A program made the translations under genes and the position numbers. Under the pieces are notes generated by a model that was not told the origin of the DNA, searched no databases, and saw only the letters and a program-made list of their open reading frames with translations. Below, one piece after another: positions 29,927 to 43,272 of a stretch of DNA of 63,306 nt. The DNA lies in assembly GCF_000518985.1 (NCBI RefSeq), contig NZ_JAEQ01000024.1, positions 1-63,306 on the forward strand. Direction: 5' to 3'. Source of the DNA: Chelativorans sp. J32 (GTDB taxonomy: Bacteria > Pseudomonadota > Alphaproteobacteria > Rhizobiales > Rhizobiaceae). Position 1 is the first letter of the stretch. Each line of letters starts with the position of its first letter.

Positions 29927-30742
29927 TCAGTTTGCCGGCTCGAAATCCGGCTGCAGGCCAAGCAGCTGGCGCGTTGCCGCCTCGACATTCTCCTGGCGCA
30001 TCAGGCTTTCGCCCACCAGGAAGGTCGAAATGCCGACCTTCGCCAGGCGCATACAATCGGCGTGGCTGAAGATGCCGCTTTCGCCCACGATGATGCGATC
30101 CTCCGGCACCAGTGGGGCAAGCCGTTCGGTGGTCTCCAGCGTCGTTTCAAAGGTACGGAGATTGCGATTGTTTATGCCAATCAGCGGAGACGAGAGCTTC
30201 AAAGCCCTTTCCAACTCGGCTTCGTCATGAACCTCGATCAGGGCTTCCATACCGAGCTCACCCGCTGCCTCAGCAAGCATCTTCGCCTCATCGTCAGAAA
30301 GGCTCGCCATGATGATCAAAATGGCGTCGGCACCCCATGCACGCGCTTCAAGCACCTGATAGGGCTCGAACATGAAATCCTTGCGCAGGGCAGGCAGAAC
30401 GGTCGCTGCGCGGGCATTGGTCAGGAATTCGGGCGCACCCTGGAAAGAAGGACCATCGGTGAGGACCGAGAGGCACGCAGCTCCGCCGCGTTCATAGGCT
30501 CGCGCGAGCGCGGGAGGATCGAAATCGGCTCGTATCAGCCCCTTTGAAGGGCTCGCTTTCTTCACCTCGGCAATCAGTGCCAATTGACCTTCCGCGTGCT
30601 TGGCCCGAAGCGCAGCAACGAAGCTCCGTACGGGCCCTACATCACGCGCGCGGGCGGCAAGTTCACCGGGGGAGACCGCCGCTTTCGCCGCTGCGATCTC
30701 CTCACGCTTATAGACTTCGATCTTGCGAAGAATATCCGCCAT
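29927..30742 (-). CDS. trpC: Indole-3-glycerol phosphate synthase
   Basis: Catalyses ring closure of CdRP to indole-3-glycerol phosphate in tryptophan synthesis. A 271-aa TIM barrel, monofunctional (no TrpF fusion). Conserved blocks are [15 protein letters not shown] (about residues 55-69, catalytic Lys), [20 protein letters not shown] and [12 protein letters not shown]. Start chosen at ATG 30742 ([16 protein letters not shown]); an in-frame TTG three codons earlier has GAGGA at a closer spacing and is possible. Confidence 0.96.
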   Translation of the reverse strand: MADILRKIEVYKREEIAAAKAAVSPGELAARARDVGPVRSFVAALRAKHAEGQLALIAEVKKASPSKGLIRADFDPPALARAYERGGAACLSVLTDGPSFQGAPEFLTNARAATVLPALRKDFMFEPYQVLEARAWGADAILIIMASLSDDEAKMLAEAAGELGMEALIEVHDEAELERALKLSSPLIGINNRNLRTFETTLETTERLAPLVPEDRIIVGESGIFSHADCMRLAKVGISTFLVGESLMRQENVEAATRQLLGLQPDFEPAN

Positions 30743-30758
30743 GACGTCCAACTTATCC

Positions 30759-31775
30759 TCAGCGGTCGCGATTGGAAACCGCGATGAGCTTCTCTAGGGC
30801 GGCTAGCGCATAGCCCTCATCGATTGATCGGGAGGCAAGCTCGATGGCATCGCTGAGAGCTGCGGCTTTTCCCGCTACGACGAGGGCGCCGGCAGCATTC
30901 AGAAGGGCTATATCGCGGTAAGCATTTCGCTCACCTTCGAGCACGCGGCGCAATGCTTCGCCGTTGTGTTGGCCGTCGCCACCTTTAAGAGCCTCCACGG
31001 TCACCCGCGTCAGACCGACATCCTCCGGCGCGATCTCGAAGGTGGTCACTTCGCCGTTCTCGACGGCTGCAACCTGCGTGACGCCCGCGGTGGTGATCTC
31101 GTCAAGCCCGTCGCCATATACCACCCAGGCCCGTTCTGCACCAAGCTGCCTCAACACCTGCGCAATGGGCTCCACCCAATGCGCAGAGAAAACGCCGACG
31201 AGCTGCCGCTTCACCCTTGCCGGATTCGATAGCGGGCCAAGCAAGTTGAAAATGGTACGCGTTCCGAGCTCGACCCTGGTCGGCCCCACATGGCGCATCG
31301 CTGCGTGGTGGTTGGGGGCGAACATGAAGCCGACACCCGCCTCGGCTATGCAATCTGCAATCTGATCCGGCCTGAGTTCGATGTTAACGCCGAGAGCCGT
31401 GAGACTATCCGCGGCACCGGACTTAGAGGACAGCGCACGATTGCCATGTTTCGCCACTGGGACCCCACACCCGGCCACGATGAACGCGGCACAGGTCGAG
31501 ACATTGTACGTCCCCGAAGCATCCCCGCCCGTTCCCACGATATCGACCGCTTCCGTGGGGGCGGAAACCGGAAGCATCTTGGACCGCATCGTGTCGACGG
31601 CGCCGCTGATCTCGTCCACGGTCTCGCCGCGCACGCGCAATGCCATAAGGAAACCACCGATCTGGCTAGGGGTGGCCTCGCCGGACATGATGATCTCGAA
31701 GGCATCGCGAGCTTCCGCGAAGTTCAGGGCCGCGCCGGAAGCCACTTTGGCGATGTAGGCCTTAAGGTCTGCCAT
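30759..31775 (-). CDS. trpD: Anthranilate phosphoribosyltransferase
   Basis: Transfers phosphoribosyl from PRPP to anthranilate. A 338-aa enzyme with the PRPP-binding glycine-rich motif [17 protein letters not shown] (about residues 78-94), [19 protein letters not shown] and [16 protein letters not shown]. Usual length. Upstream of trpC on the same strand, downstream of ppiD with only 3 nt between the ppiD stop and the trpD start. Confidence 0.97.
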   Translation of the reverse strand: MADLKAYIAKVASGAALNFAEARDAFEIIMSGEATPSQIGGFLMALRVRGETVDEISGAVDTMRSKMLPVSAPTEAVDIVGTGGDASGTYNVSTCAAFIVAGCGVPVAKHGNRALSSKSGAADSLTALGVNIELRPDQIADCIAEAGVGFMFAPNHHAAMRHVGPTRVELGTRTIFNLLGPLSNPARVKRQLVGVFSAHWVEPIAQVLRQLGAERAWVVYGDGLDEITTAGVTQVAAVENGEVTTFEIAPEDVGLTRVTVEALKGGDGQHNGEALRRVLEGERNAYRDIALLNAAGALVVAGKAAALSDAIELASRSIDEGYALAALEKLIAVSNRDR

Positions 31776-31778
31776 GGG

Positions 31779-33665
31779 TCAGAAGGCGAGCGCTTGCTGT
31801 ATCGCCGTGCGGTTTATGGTGACTTGATGCTCGGTCTGGAGGCGGCTGACGAGCTGATTCAGCAGATCGTTCTCCAGTCCTTGAGTGATGGCGTTCTTGA
31901 CGTCGTCGGGGAGCGACTCGGCTGTCGCCGCGGCCGGCTCGAAAACCTCCGTCACCTGGAAAATGAAGCGCGCATCACCCGCCGGATTGGTGACTGTTCC
32001 GGTGCCGCCCTTTGCCACGCTGAAAGCGGCACTCACGCCGGCCTGCCCGAGATCGGCGTCGTTTGCCTCTCGCTTCAGGCCCCGCTTCACGACCTTTTCC
32101 TGGCCGAGTTCGGATGCGACCTGATCGAGGGGCTTGCCGTTCTTTACCTCTTCTTCGAGGGCCTTGGCGCGTTCGTCGAGCCGGGAGGCGACCTCCGCTT
32201 CGGTCCAGTCTTTCAGCACACGATCGCGAACCTCGGCGAACTCCCGGTCGCGCGCCGGCATGATATCGGCCACTTCGTAGAAAAGGTAACCACTGCCAGG
32301 GAGATTGACTGGCGCATTGTCCACACCGACTTCCGTATCGAATGCTCCGGAGAGGAGAGCCGGCAGGTTCGGAATGCCTTCGACACGCGTTCCGTCCGGC
32401 TTGTTCCCCTCTCTATCCACGGCATCAATACTGTTCACGGTGAGATTGAGATGCTCAGCCGCTTCCCGCAACGTATTACCAGCCGCGCGGGCGTCGTCAT
32501 ACTGGTCAAGGGTGTCAAGCAGGAGACGATTCGCCTCGTCCAGCGCGAGCTGATGGCGAATTTCCTCTTTCACCTGATCGAACGGTGTGACTGCCTCGGG
32601 CGAGATTTCTGTAACGCGTAGAAGCACGGGTCCGAACGTGCCCTGTACCACGTCGCTCACCTGATCCTTGGTAAGCGAAAAAGCGGCGTCTGCGATGGCC
32701 TGGTCCGGTATGTCCGCGCGGGTCAACGAGCCAAGGTTCACGTCTTCGAGCTTCTTTCCCTGCCGCTCGACAAGATCCTCGAAGGTGGTCCCCGTGCGCA
32801 TGCTTTCTCGAGCAGCCGTGGCTTCCTCAGGAGAGGAGAAGGTCAGCTGCTCGATCGTGCGCCGCTCCGGCGTCGTGTACTGGCCCTGATTTCCGTCATA
32901 GTAGCTCTTTACCTGCTCGTCGGAGATCACCGAAGGGTCAGCAATGTCTTCAGCTTCAAGCTTCGCATACTCGATCTTGCGGTATTCTGGCGCGGCGTAA
33001 TCGGCCTTGTGCTCATCGAACCAGCCTTGGAGCTCTTCGTCGCCAGGTGCTTCGATCGGTTCGACCGCCGAGCGGGACAACGCCACATATTCGACCGTGC
33101 GATCTTCTCCCCGGTATCGCGCGATACCGCGCAGCAGCTCGTCAGGGGCAGAAACGCCACTGGCGACAGCGTCGACAATCTGCTGTCTCACGGCCGCCTG
33201 CTCGCGATTTCTAAGATAGTCCTCGGGCCGCATGCCGATTCGATTGAGCACGAACTCGAACTGGTTCCTGTCGAACCGGCCATTCAGCCCCTGGAAGGCG
33301 GGATCGGCAGCCGTGAGTTGTGCAAGCTTGTCTCTCGACACGCCCAGCCCGATTTCTCGAGCGGTCTCGTCGAGCACCGCCCCGGCGGATAATTGAGAGA
33401 GCACCTGCTCATCGATCCCGAACGCCACCGCCTGATCCCTCGTAAGGCGCGTTCCGAATTGCTGGGAAAGCTCGGAAATGCGCCGGTCGTAAGCCAAACG
33501 GTAATCGAGCGCGGAGACGGAGGTTCCCCCGGCCGTTATCACGTCGCTGTTCGCACCTGTCGGCACTGAGCCAGATATGCCCCAGATGGCAAAACTCGCG
33601 ACAAGAACTATGAGCAAGAGTTTTGCGACCCAGGTGGATGCCGCACTTCGGAGGCTGTCGAGCAT
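31779..33665 (-). CDS. ppiD: Membrane-anchored peptidyl-prolyl isomerase-like periplasmic chaperone (PpiD/SurA-N type)
   Basis: A 628-aa inner-membrane-anchored folding factor facing the periplasm. A single N-terminal transmembrane segment (KLLLIVLVASFAIWGISG, about residues 15-32) is followed by a SurA-N-like helical region (about 40-215), a parvulin-type domain (about 240-360, with SLTKDQVSDVVQGTFGPVLL) and a long C-terminal chaperone-like region. Similar to PpiD by architecture; parvulin catalytic activity is uncertain, as in other PpiD proteins. First gene of the ppiD-trpD-trpC-moaC-moeA run and divergent from tpiA. Confidence 0.88.
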   Translation of the reverse strand: MLDSLRSAASTWVAKLLLIVLVASFAIWGISGSVPTGANSDVITAGGTSVSALDYRLAYDRRISELSQQFGTRLTRDQAVAFGIDEQVLSQLSAGAVLDETAREIGLGVSRDKLAQLTAADPAFQGLNGRFDRNQFEFVLNRIGMRPEDYLRNREQAAVRQQIVDAVASGVSAPDELLRGIARYRGEDRTVEYVALSRSAVEPIEAPGDEELQGWFDEHKADYAAPEYRKIEYAKLEAEDIADPSVISDEQVKSYYDGNQGQYTTPERRTIEQLTFSSPEEATAARESMRTGTTFEDLVERQGKKLEDVNLGSLTRADIPDQAIADAAFSLTKDQVSDVVQGTFGPVLLRVTEISPEAVTPFDQVKEEIRHQLALDEANRLLLDTLDQYDDARAAGNTLREAAEHLNLTVNSIDAVDREGNKPDGTRVEGIPNLPALLSGAFDTEVGVDNAPVNLPGSGYLFYEVADIMPARDREFAEVRDRVLKDWTEAEVASRLDERAKALEEEVKNGKPLDQVASELGQEKVVKRGLKREANDADLGQAGVSAAFSVAKGGTGTVTNPAGDARFIFQVTEVFEPAAATAESLPDDVKNAITQGLENDLLNQLVSRLQTEHQVTINRTAIQQALAF

Positions 33666-33805
33666 GTCTTAATCTACTGTCCGTCGATGGAGGTCGAATT
33701 GCGTTTGTTTCTTCTTCGGGAATAGCGCCCTGGAACACAGCTGTCGATTGCTTTGTGGCGTCTTTTTGATACTGAACCCTTCCGTGCACAACCCATGGAG
33801 GCTTC

Positions 33806-34570
33806 ATGACCCCCGCAATTCGTCCTCTCATCGCCGGCAACTGGAAGATGCATGGCACCTCAAGCTCGCTGCCTGAGTTGAAGGCTGTCGCCAGTGGCTT
33901 CACCAATGCCGCAGGGGAGGGTGCGGAAGGGGTCGTGTGCGTCCCTGCCACATTGTTGGGACGTGCCGGTGAGATATTGGCTGCCAGCCCGGTAGCAGCC
34001 GGGGGGCAGGATTGCCATCCTGCACCGAACGGGGCCCATACGGGGGACATTGCGGCCGAGATGTTGGCAGACTGCGGCGCACGTTACGTCATCGTTGGGC
34101 ACTCGGAGCGGCGGACCGACCATCACGAGAGTGACGCTGATGTGGCAAGCAAGGCGGAGGCCGCCTGGCGGGCGGGCCTGATCGCTATAATCTGTGTCGG
34201 GGAGACCAAGGCACAGCGCGAAGCGGGGGATACGCTTTCCGTACTTTCCGGGCAGATTGCGGGGTCCGTTCCTGCAGGAGCCACGGCGGGAAATACGGTA
34301 ATCGCCTATGAACCTGTATGGGCCATCGGCACCGGCCTTACTCCGACGCCGGAGGACGTAGCAAAAGCGCATGCTCATCTCCGCGCCGAACTTAAGAAGA
34401 AGCTGGGCGACGAAGCCAATGCGATGCGAATTCTTTACGGCGGTTCGGTGAAACCGTCTAACGCTGCCGAATTGCTCTCGCTGTTGAATGTGGATGGCGC
34501 GCTCATCGGTGGAGCCAGCCTCGTGGCGGCCGATTTTCTCGCGATCGCATCGGCAGTTAAGAGCAAATAA
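33806..34570 (+). CDS. tpiA: Triosephosphate isomerase
   Basis: Interconverts DHAP and glyceraldehyde 3-phosphate. A 254-aa TIM barrel with Lys14 in AGNWKMHG, His99 in IVGHSERR and Glu169 in [11 protein letters not shown], all catalytic positions intact, plus the phosphate-binding [14 protein letters not shown] 33806 follows CCATGGAGGCTTC. Head of a plus-strand run (tpiA, secG, pyrG, kdsA, eno) divergent from ppiD. Confidence 0.97.
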   Translation: MTPAIRPLIAGNWKMHGTSSSLPELKAVASGFTNAAGEGAEGVVCVPATLLGRAGEILAASPVAAGGQDCHPAPNGAHTGDIAAEMLADCGARYVIVGHSERRTDHHESDADVASKAEAAWRAGLIAIICVGETKAQREAGDTLSVLSGQIAGSVPAGATAGNTVIAYEPVWAIGTGLTPTPEDVAKAHAHLRAELKKKLGDEANAMRILYGGSVKPSNAAELLSLLNVDGALIGGASLVAADFLAIASAVKSK

Positions 34571-34573
34571 GCC

Positions 34574-34595
34574 GCAAGCGGCTTTTGCCGCTTGC
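34574..34595 (+). other. Perfect hairpin after tpiA
   Basis: GCAAGCGGC (34574-34582) pairs with GCCGCTTGC (34587-34595) around TTTT, starting 4 nt after the tpiA stop. The T run is in the loop, not after the stem, so termination is doubtful; a 3'-end stabilising or processing role is possible. Confidence 0.45.
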
Positions 34596-34710
34596 AATGG
34601 TGCATAGTGCGCCTATCTGTGCCCGGTAGGGCTTGGAAAAGCGCCTAAAGCCGTGTAATGAGCCGCGTCCGCGACAGGAATGCGGTCCGCGTCAGGCGCC
34701 GGAAGGAATC

Positions 34711-35202
34711 ATGCAAACAATCATCATCGTCATTCACTTGCTCATTGTCGTCGCGCTTGTCGGCGTGGTTCTGATGCAGCGCTCGGAAGGCGGTGGGCTT
34801 GGAATCGGCGGGGGTTCCGGTTTCATGACTGCACGCGGTGCGGCAAACGCGCTTACCCGTACGACGGCGATTCTGGCGGCGGCCTTCTTTGCCACCTCCC
34901 TGGCGCTTTCGCTCCACGCGCGTTATCAGGAGCGGCCCACCGACATTTTCAATCGCTTGCCGCAGGACCAGACGGCCCCGAGCGGTTCTGGCGGTTCCGG
35001 CGGCGGTATCCTCGACCAGCTCGGCGGCAGTGCCACGCCGCCAGCCGAGAGCGGCGCTCCTTCCGCGCAGCAGAACGCTCCTGCGCAGGAACAGACGCCG
35101 CCTTCTCCGGCTGAGCCTCAGGCCGCGCCAGCGCCGGCGGAGCAGCAGACCGCGCCGGCTCAGTCGACCAATCCGGAAGCGCAGGTGCCCACCGGCCAAT
35201 AA
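34711..35202 (+). CDS. secG: Preprotein translocase subunit SecG
   Basis: The small SecYEG subunit that aids the SecA cycle. A 163-aa protein with two transmembrane helices (about residues 3-22 and 52-70) joined by the conserved loop QRSEGGGLGIGGGSGFM. A low-complexity Pro/Ala/Gln-rich tail of about 75 residues extends it beyond E. coli SecG (110 aa), as in other rhizobia. Start at ATG 34711 is preceded by GGAAGGAATC; longer in-frame openings upstream are not supported. Confidence 0.94.
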   Translation: MQTIIIVIHLLIVVALVGVVLMQRSEGGGLGIGGGSGFMTARGAANALTRTTAILAAAFFATSLALSLHARYQERPTDIFNRLPQDQTAPSGSGGSGGGILDQLGGSATPPAESGAPSAQQNAPAQEQTPPSPAEPQAAPAPAEQQTAPAQSTNPEAQVPTGQ

Positions 35203-35227
35203 AATTGGGCTTGGCTTGAAGATTTTG

Positions 35228-35250
35228 CGGGCGGCGCAAGCCGCCCGTTT
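35228..35250 (+). terminator. Probable terminator after secG
   Basis: CGGGCGGC (35228-35235) pairs with GCCGCCCG (35240-35247) around a GCAA tetraloop, followed by TTT. A compact GC-rich stem 25 nt after the secG stop; the T run is short, so termination may be partial. Confidence 0.5.
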
Positions 35251-35329
35251 GAGTTCGTTGAGCGGTTATACGCAGAAAAGAAGCAGATATGGCCATTTTC
35301 GTCTGGCGGAATCGTCCGCGTCAAGCTAA

Positions 35330-36970
<1,641 letters not shown>

Positions 36971-37058
36971 GCCGGCTACCGCTGGACGTCCGCAAGGTTG
37001 TAATTCAACTCCCAGTGCTTACCTCTTTGATATTGTTAGGTAATACTGGGACGATTGC

Positions 37059-37948
37059 ATGAAGCTTGATCATTGCGTGCTTCCGTCGGCAAATCTCGCG
37101 ATAGCACGGGAGCTACTCACCAGACTCGGCTTTACCGTTGCGCCGGACGCGGCGCATCCCTTTGGAATAACGAGCTGTCGCGTCTTTTTTGAAGATGGCA
37201 GCTATCTGGAATCAGTTGTCTTGGCCGACAAGAATGCCACCCGCAGGGCATCGGCTGCAGGAAATGTCTTTGTACAACGTGATCGGAGGTTTCGGGACGC
37301 CGGTGGCGATGAGGGATTTTCGGCCCTTGCATTTGGCACCGACGATGCTGCCTTGGATCATATTCGCTTCGTTGATGGGGAGATGTCGGCGGGCGATCCG
37401 CTGTCCTTCTCAAGGCCATTTCCAGACAGCAGCGGCAATAAAACAGAAGCCTCGTTCAAGCTGGCCTTTGCTGCTCCGGAGGATGCGCCGTCCTTTTTCT
37501 TCACCTGTGAGCGGGTAAAAACACCTGCTGTTGATTGCTCGACCCTTTGTCAGCATGCAAACCATGTGAGCGGTATACTGCGGATACTGGTTACGGCTTC
37601 GGAACCGCGTGCAGCAGGAACGTTTCTCTCGCAGTTCCTTCAGACAGGATCCGGCGGGGGTGTCTGGCCACTTGACAACGTGGTCCTCTCCCTACTTACG
37701 GATGCCAAGCAGGTCTATAATATGGATCCTGATAGCGATGGGAATCTCCGGCTGCGCGGAATTGTTTCCGTACGGCCTCCGTCAAGGCGCTCGCTGAGCG
37801 CTTGGTCGTTGCGCAGATTGCCCATACCATGCATAGAGGCAGACTTGTCGTGCCTCCTGCACCGGGACAGGGGGCATACTTTTTCTTTGAGGAACCGCCC
37901 AAAAGTTCCGTCGCAGAGGCCATTTTGGAGGCCGTTCTAAGGTGCTAA
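37059..37948 (+). pseudogene. VOC/glyoxalase-like domain protein, frameshifted near the C terminus
   Basis: Resembles vicinal-oxygen-chelate (glyoxalase-3-like) proteins; function unknown. Opens with MKLDHCVLPSANLAIARELL and keeps a VOC-like repeat pattern to about residue 235 (NLRLRGIVSV). From there the frame gives an Arg/Ser-rich tail ending at 37940, whereas the -1 frame reads naturally RTASVKALAERLVVAQIAHT and continues to VPPAPGQGAYFFFEEPP, ending at TAA 37946-37948, three bases before kdsA. One missing T in GTTTCC (37764-37769) would restore a continuous protein of about 296 aa. Either a true frameshift mutation or a sequencing error. Confidence 0.7.
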
Positions 37949-37951
37949 GCT

Positions 37952-38782
37952 ATGAATCCCAATCCGCGGGTTGAAATCGGCAATGCCGTCTTTGCTAATG
38001 ACGCGCCGCTCTCCTTGATCGCGGGCCCGTGCCAGCTGGAAAGCCGTGAGCATGCCTTCGAGATCGCCGGACGGCTCAAGGAACTGACAGAAAAGCTGGG
38101 GATCGGTTTCGTCTACAAGACGAGCTTTGACAAGGCGAACCGTACGTCCCTCTCCGGCAAGCGCGGGATCGGCCTCGACGCTGCGCTGCAAATTTTTGCC
38201 GACCTTCGCAGGGAGCTCGAGCTCTCCGTGCTGACGGATGTCCATACCGAAGAGCAATGTGCCGTCGTGGCCGAGGTCGTCGACGTGTTGCAGATTCCGG
38301 CCTTTCTCTCGCGGCAGACGGACTTGCTCATCGCTGCTGCCAGGACCGGTAAGGTCGTCAATGTGAAGAAGGGGCAATTCCTTGCGCCCTGGGACATGAA
38401 GAATGTGGTCGCCAAGGTTACCGATTCGGGCAATGCAAACGTTCTTGTGACCGAGCGTGGCGCTTCCTTTGGCTATAATACGCTCGTCTCCGACATGCGC
38501 GCCTTGCCGATCATGGCCGAGATCGGCGCGCCGGTGATCTTCGACGCCACCCATTCGGTGCAGCAGCCGGGGGGGCAGGGGAACTCCTCGGGCGGCGAGC
38601 GGCGCTTCGTGGAGACATTGGCGCGGGCCGCGGTGGCCGTCGGCGTGGCGGGCGTGTTCATCGAGACTCATCAGGATCCCGACAATGCGCCTTCGGATGG
38701 GCCGAACATGGTGCCTCTCGACAAGATGCCGGCGCTTTTGGAACGGCTAATAGCCTTCGACAGGATTGCGAAGGCGGTCTGA
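37952..38782 (+). CDS. kdsA: 3-deoxy-8-phosphooctulonate synthase (KDO-8-phosphate synthase)
   Basis: Condenses PEP with arabinose 5-phosphate to KDO-8-phosphate for lipopolysaccharide core. A 276-aa TIM barrel with [18 protein letters not shown] (about residues 22-39), [12 protein letters not shown] and [20 protein letters not shown]. Length fits the family. ATG 37952 lies three bases after the restored stop of the VOC gene. Confidence 0.97.
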   Translation: MNPNPRVEIGNAVFANDAPLSLIAGPCQLESREHAFEIAGRLKELTEKLGIGFVYKTSFDKANRTSLSGKRGIGLDAALQIFADLRRELELSVLTDVHTEEQCAVVAEVVDVLQIPAFLSRQTDLLIAAARTGKVVNVKKGQFLAPWDMKNVVAKVTDSGNANVLVTERGASFGYNTLVSDMRALPIMAEIGAPVIFDATHSVQQPGGQGNSSGGERRFVETLARAAVAVGVAGVFIETHQDPDNAPSDGPNMVPLDKMPALLERLIAFDRIAKAV

Positions 38783-38826
38783 GCCTTTCAGCCCGGCTGC
38801 ATTGTCTTTTTCATCGCTTAGAGTAA

Positions 38827-40146
<1,320 letters not shown>

Positions 40147-40188
40147 ATTCCTGATGCGGGGATAACTCTCCATTAAGCAAACTATGTG

Positions 40189-40220
40189 CACATGTGGCGA
40201 AAGGAATTTCGCCACATGTG
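40189..40220 (+). promoter_or_regulatory. 14-bp perfect inverted repeat covering the ftsB start site
   Basis: CACATGTGGCGAAA (40189-40202) is perfectly complementary to TTTCGCCACATGTG (40207-40220) with a GGAA loop. The ftsB ATG (40216-40218) lies in the 3' arm and its ribosome binding site AAGGAA (40201-40206) spans the loop and last stem base pair or two. In RNA this would hide the start codon while presenting the Shine-Dalgarno in the loop. No T tract follows, so it is not a standard eno terminator. Translational control is inference. Confidence 0.7.
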
Positions 40221-40539
40221 GACTCGCCATCACAAGCGCCGCAATACGGGCCGGCTGATCGTGCCAGCGATCACCATGGTCGTTCTTTCTTATTTTGGCT
40301 TTCACGCCTATCAGGGCGAATATGGTCTGAATGCGAAGGAGCAACTCGAGGAGCGCGTTGCTGTCCTGGAGAACGAGCTCGAGACGCTGCAAAAGGCACG
40401 CAGCAAGCTCGAGGAGCGGGCTAGCCTGCTGAGCGGCCAGACCATCGAAAAGGATATGCTCGACGAACAGGCAAGGCGAGCCTTGAACCTGGCGAGAGAA
40501 GATGAAATTGTCATCTTTTACAAGCCTGGCGGCGATTAA
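40216..40539 (+). CDS. ftsB: Septum formation initiator FtsB
   Basis: A 107-aa single-pass inner-membrane protein of the FtsQLB divisome complex. Basic N terminus (MWTRHHKRRNTGR), transmembrane helix at about residues 14-32, and a periplasmic coiled coil at about 40-75 (EQLEERVAVLENELETLQKA). Start at ATG 40216, ten bases after AAGGA; in-frame ATGs at 40186 and 40192 would extend it by up to ten residues but have no ribosome binding site. Position between eno and pdhA is conserved in rhizobia. Confidence 0.92.
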   Translation: MWTRHHKRRNTGRLIVPAITMVVLSYFGFHAYQGEYGLNAKEQLEERVAVLENELETLQKARSKLEERASLLSGQTIEKDMLDEQARRALNLAREDEIVIFYKPGGD

Positions 40540-40762
40540 CCGAAATCAGGTTAAATCGAAAATCGATAAGGCTTCCAAATATTTAGTTGGCATAGCAGCC
40601 ATGCATAAATCGCGTGGCGCGTGCGATTGTGACGTGATAGCTTCCTGTCCCTAGGGGAGGGTTGGCCAGTGGACGGCCTCCCGCCGTGTACTACATGGAT
40701 GTCCTACGGCAATGCCGGCTCCCTGCCGGCCTTTGCCGAGGCGATCTAGGGAGCGAAAACAG

Positions 40763-41845
40763 ATGGCGAGAGCCGCCACCAAGACTTCTGCCAAATCGAC
40801 ACCAGCCAGAGGTAAATCCACCACCGCCAAGGCGCCGAGCCTGACATTGAGCGGTATCCCGGCCATCACTGCGCCGAAGCCCGCTGATTTCGCGAAGGAA
40901 CAGGAGTTATCCGCTTTTCGCGAAATGCTTCTCATTCGGCGCTTCGAGGAGAAGGCCGGGCAACTCTACGGCATGGGCTTCATAGGCGGCTTCTGCCACC
41001 TCTATATCGGCCAGGAAGCCGTCGTCGTGGGCATGCAGATGGCCATGAAGGAAGGCGATCAGGTGATCACCGGTTATCGCGATCACGGCCACATGCTTGC
41101 CACGGGGATGGATCCGCGCGGCGTGATGGCGGAGTTGACCGGGCGCCGCAGCGGCTATTCGAAGGGCAAGGGCGGCTCCATGCACATGTTCTCCAAGGAG
41201 AAGCATTTTTATGGAGGACATGGTATCGTCGGCGCGCAGGTGCCGCTTGGGACGGGTCTGGCGCTTGCCAACAGCTATCGTGGCAACGACAGCGTGTCAC
41301 TTACCTATTTCGGCGACGGTGCGGCCAACCAGGGCCAGGTTTATGAAAGCTTCAACATGGCATCGCTGTGGAAGCTGCCGATCGTCTATATCATCGAAAA
41401 CAACCGCTATGCGATGGGGACGGCCGTAACACGCTCGTCGGCGGAGACCAATTTCGCGCATCGTGGTCTGTCCTTCAAAATACCGGGTATCCAGGTCGAC
41501 GGCATGGATGTACGCGCGGTGAAAGCCGCTGGCGACATGGCGGTCGAATGGTGCCGTTCCGGCAAAGGGCCGATTATCCTGGAGATGCAGACTTATCGCT
41601 ACCGCGGGCATTCGATGTCGGATCCCGCGAAGTACCGCTCCAAGGACGAAGTGCAGAAGATGCGCTCCGAGCATGATCCGATCGAGCAGGTGCGGCAGCG
41701 GCTCCTTTCGAAGAAATGGGCGAGTGAGGAGGATTTGAAGGCGCTGGACAAGGAGGTGCGCGACATCGTCGCCGATGCAGCCGATTTCGCGCAGTCCGAT
41801 CCGGAGCCCGATCCGTCCGAACTCTATACCGACGTACTTCTGTAA
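40763..41845 (+). CDS. pdhA: Pyruvate dehydrogenase E1 component, alpha subunit
   Basis: The TPP-binding half of the heterotetrameric E1 that decarboxylates pyruvate. A 360-aa protein with an Ala/Lys-rich N-terminal linker (residues 1-35), then [20 protein letters not shown], the TPP motif [13 protein letters not shown]...ENN, and the regulatory-loop region [20 protein letters not shown]. Start at ATG 40763, nine bases after GGGAG. The 223-nt gap after ftsB (40540-40762) should hold the operon promoter; none is obvious by eye. pdhB follows after 16 nt. Confidence 0.96.
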   Translation: MARAATKTSAKSTPARGKSTTAKAPSLTLSGIPAITAPKPADFAKEQELSAFREMLLIRRFEEKAGQLYGMGFIGGFCHLYIGQEAVVVGMQMAMKEGDQVITGYRDHGHMLATGMDPRGVMAELTGRRSGYSKGKGGSMHMFSKEKHFYGGHGIVGAQVPLGTGLALANSYRGNDSVSLTYFGDGAANQGQVYESFNMASLWKLPIVYIIENNRYAMGTAVTRSSAETNFAHRGLSFKIPGIQVDGMDVRAVKAAGDMAVEWCRSGKGPIILEMQTYRYRGHSMSDPAKYRSKDEVQKMRSEHDPIEQVRQRLLSKKWASEEDLKALDKEVRDIVADAADFAQSDPEPDPSELYTDVLL

Positions 41846-41861
41846 GGGGGGGAGTGCATCA

Positions 41862-43262
41862 ATGCCCACCGAAATTCTCATGCCCGCGCTGTCGCCCACG
41901 ATGGAAGAGGGCAATCTGGCCAAGTGGATCAAGAAAGAAGGCGACAAGGTCGCGCCGGGCGACGTGATCGCCGAAATCGAGACCGACAAGGCCACCATGG
42001 AAGTGGAAGCCGTCGATGAAGGCACGATCGGCAAGATCCTGGTCGAAGAAGGGGCACAGGGGGTGCGGGTAAACACGCCGATCGCCGTGCTCCTGGCCGA
42101 AGGTGAAAGCGCCGATGACCTAGGCAAGGAGGCTGCAACCCCGCCGCCTGCGCGGGCCCAGGCGCCTGCTGAAGTTCATGCTGATCAGCAGACGGAAGCC
42201 TTTGCCAAGCCTGCGGCATTGCCCAAGGCGCCGACACAGCCCATGCCTTCCGACCCGGACATTCCCGAAGGCACTGAGATGGTCGAGATGACCGTTCGCG
42301 AGGCCCTTCGGGATGCGATGGCCGAGGAAATGCGGCGCGATCCGGATGTCTTCATCATGGGCGAGGAGGTTGCCGAATACCAGGGCGCCTACAAGGTCAC
42401 CCAGGGCTTGCTGCAGGAGTTTGGCTCCAAGCGCGTGATCGACACGCCGATCACCGAGCACGGTTTTGCCGGCGTCGGGATCGGGGCGGCCTTCGCAGGC
42501 CTGAAGCCCATTGTCGAGTTCATGACGTTCAACTTCGCCATGCAGGCCATGGACCAGATCGTCAATTCGGCCGCCAAGACGCTTTACATGGCCGGCGGCC
42601 AGATGGGGGCGCCGATTGTCTTCCGCGGCCCCAACGGCGCGGCTGCGCGTGTTGCCGCGCAGCACAGCCAGGACTATGCTGCCTGGTACAGCCATATTCC
42701 GGGGCTCAAGGTTGTCATGCCTTACACCGCGGCGGATGCGAAGGGGCTGCTGAAAGCCGCGATCCGCGATCCGAACCCGGTTATCTTCCTTGAGAACGAA
42801 ATACTCTACGGCCAGTCTTTCGAGGTGCCGAAGCTCGATGATTTTGTGCTGCCGATCGGCAAGGCGCGAATTCACAAGCAGGGTAAGGACGTAACCCTCG
42901 TCTCCTTCGGTATCGGAATGACCTATGCCGTGAAGGCGGAAGAGGAATTGCGCGGAATGGGAATCGATGTGGAGATCATCGATCTCAGGACAATCCGGCC
43001 GATGGACCTCGATACCGTAGTCGAATCCGTAAAGAAGACGAACAGGCTCGTGACGATCGAGGAAGGCTTCCCGCAATCCTCCGTGGGCGACCACATCGCC
43101 TCGAAGGTAATGCAGCGGGCCTTTGATTATCTCGACGCACCGATCATCACTGTCGCGGGCAAGGATGTCCCCATGCCCTATGCCGCCAATCTCGAGAAGC
43201 TTGCATTGCCGAGCGTCGCCGAGGTCGTCGAGGCGGTAAAGACCGTCACTTACAGGGCCTGA
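41862..43262 (+). CDS. pdhB: Pyruvate dehydrogenase E1 component, beta subunit, with N-terminal lipoyl domain
   Basis: A 466-aa fusion: lipoyl domain at residues 1-80 ([20 protein letters not shown], lipoyl-Lys in [11 protein letters not shown] at about 43), an Ala/Pro-rich linker (about 85-135), and the E1-beta transketolase domain (about 140-466) with [20 protein letters not shown] and [15 protein letters not shown] lipoylated E1-beta is known in rhizobial and other alphaproteobacterial complexes. Start at ATG 41862. pdhC begins 10 nt after its stop. Confidence 0.96.
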   Translation: MPTEILMPALSPTMEEGNLAKWIKKEGDKVAPGDVIAEIETDKATMEVEAVDEGTIGKILVEEGAQGVRVNTPIAVLLAEGESADDLGKEAATPPPARAQAPAEVHADQQTEAFAKPAALPKAPTQPMPSDPDIPEGTEMVEMTVREALRDAMAEEMRRDPDVFIMGEEVAEYQGAYKVTQGLLQEFGSKRVIDTPITEHGFAGVGIGAAFAGLKPIVEFMTFNFAMQAMDQIVNSAAKTLYMAGGQMGAPIVFRGPNGAAARVAAQHSQDYAAWYSHIPGLKVVMPYTAADAKGLLKAAIRDPNPVIFLENEILYGQSFEVPKLDDFVLPIGKARIHKQGKDVTLVSFGIGMTYAVKAEEELRGMGIDVEIIDLRTIRPMDLDTVVESVKKTNRLVTIEEGFPQSSVGDHIASKVMQRAFDYLDAPIITVAGKDVPMPYAANLEKLALPSVAEVVEAVKTVTYRA

Positions 43263-43272
43263 GGAGGAGCAG

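Noticed and set aside
34574-34595. Calling the tpiA hairpin a standard intrinsic terminator
   Set aside because: The T run forms the loop and no T tract follows the stem.
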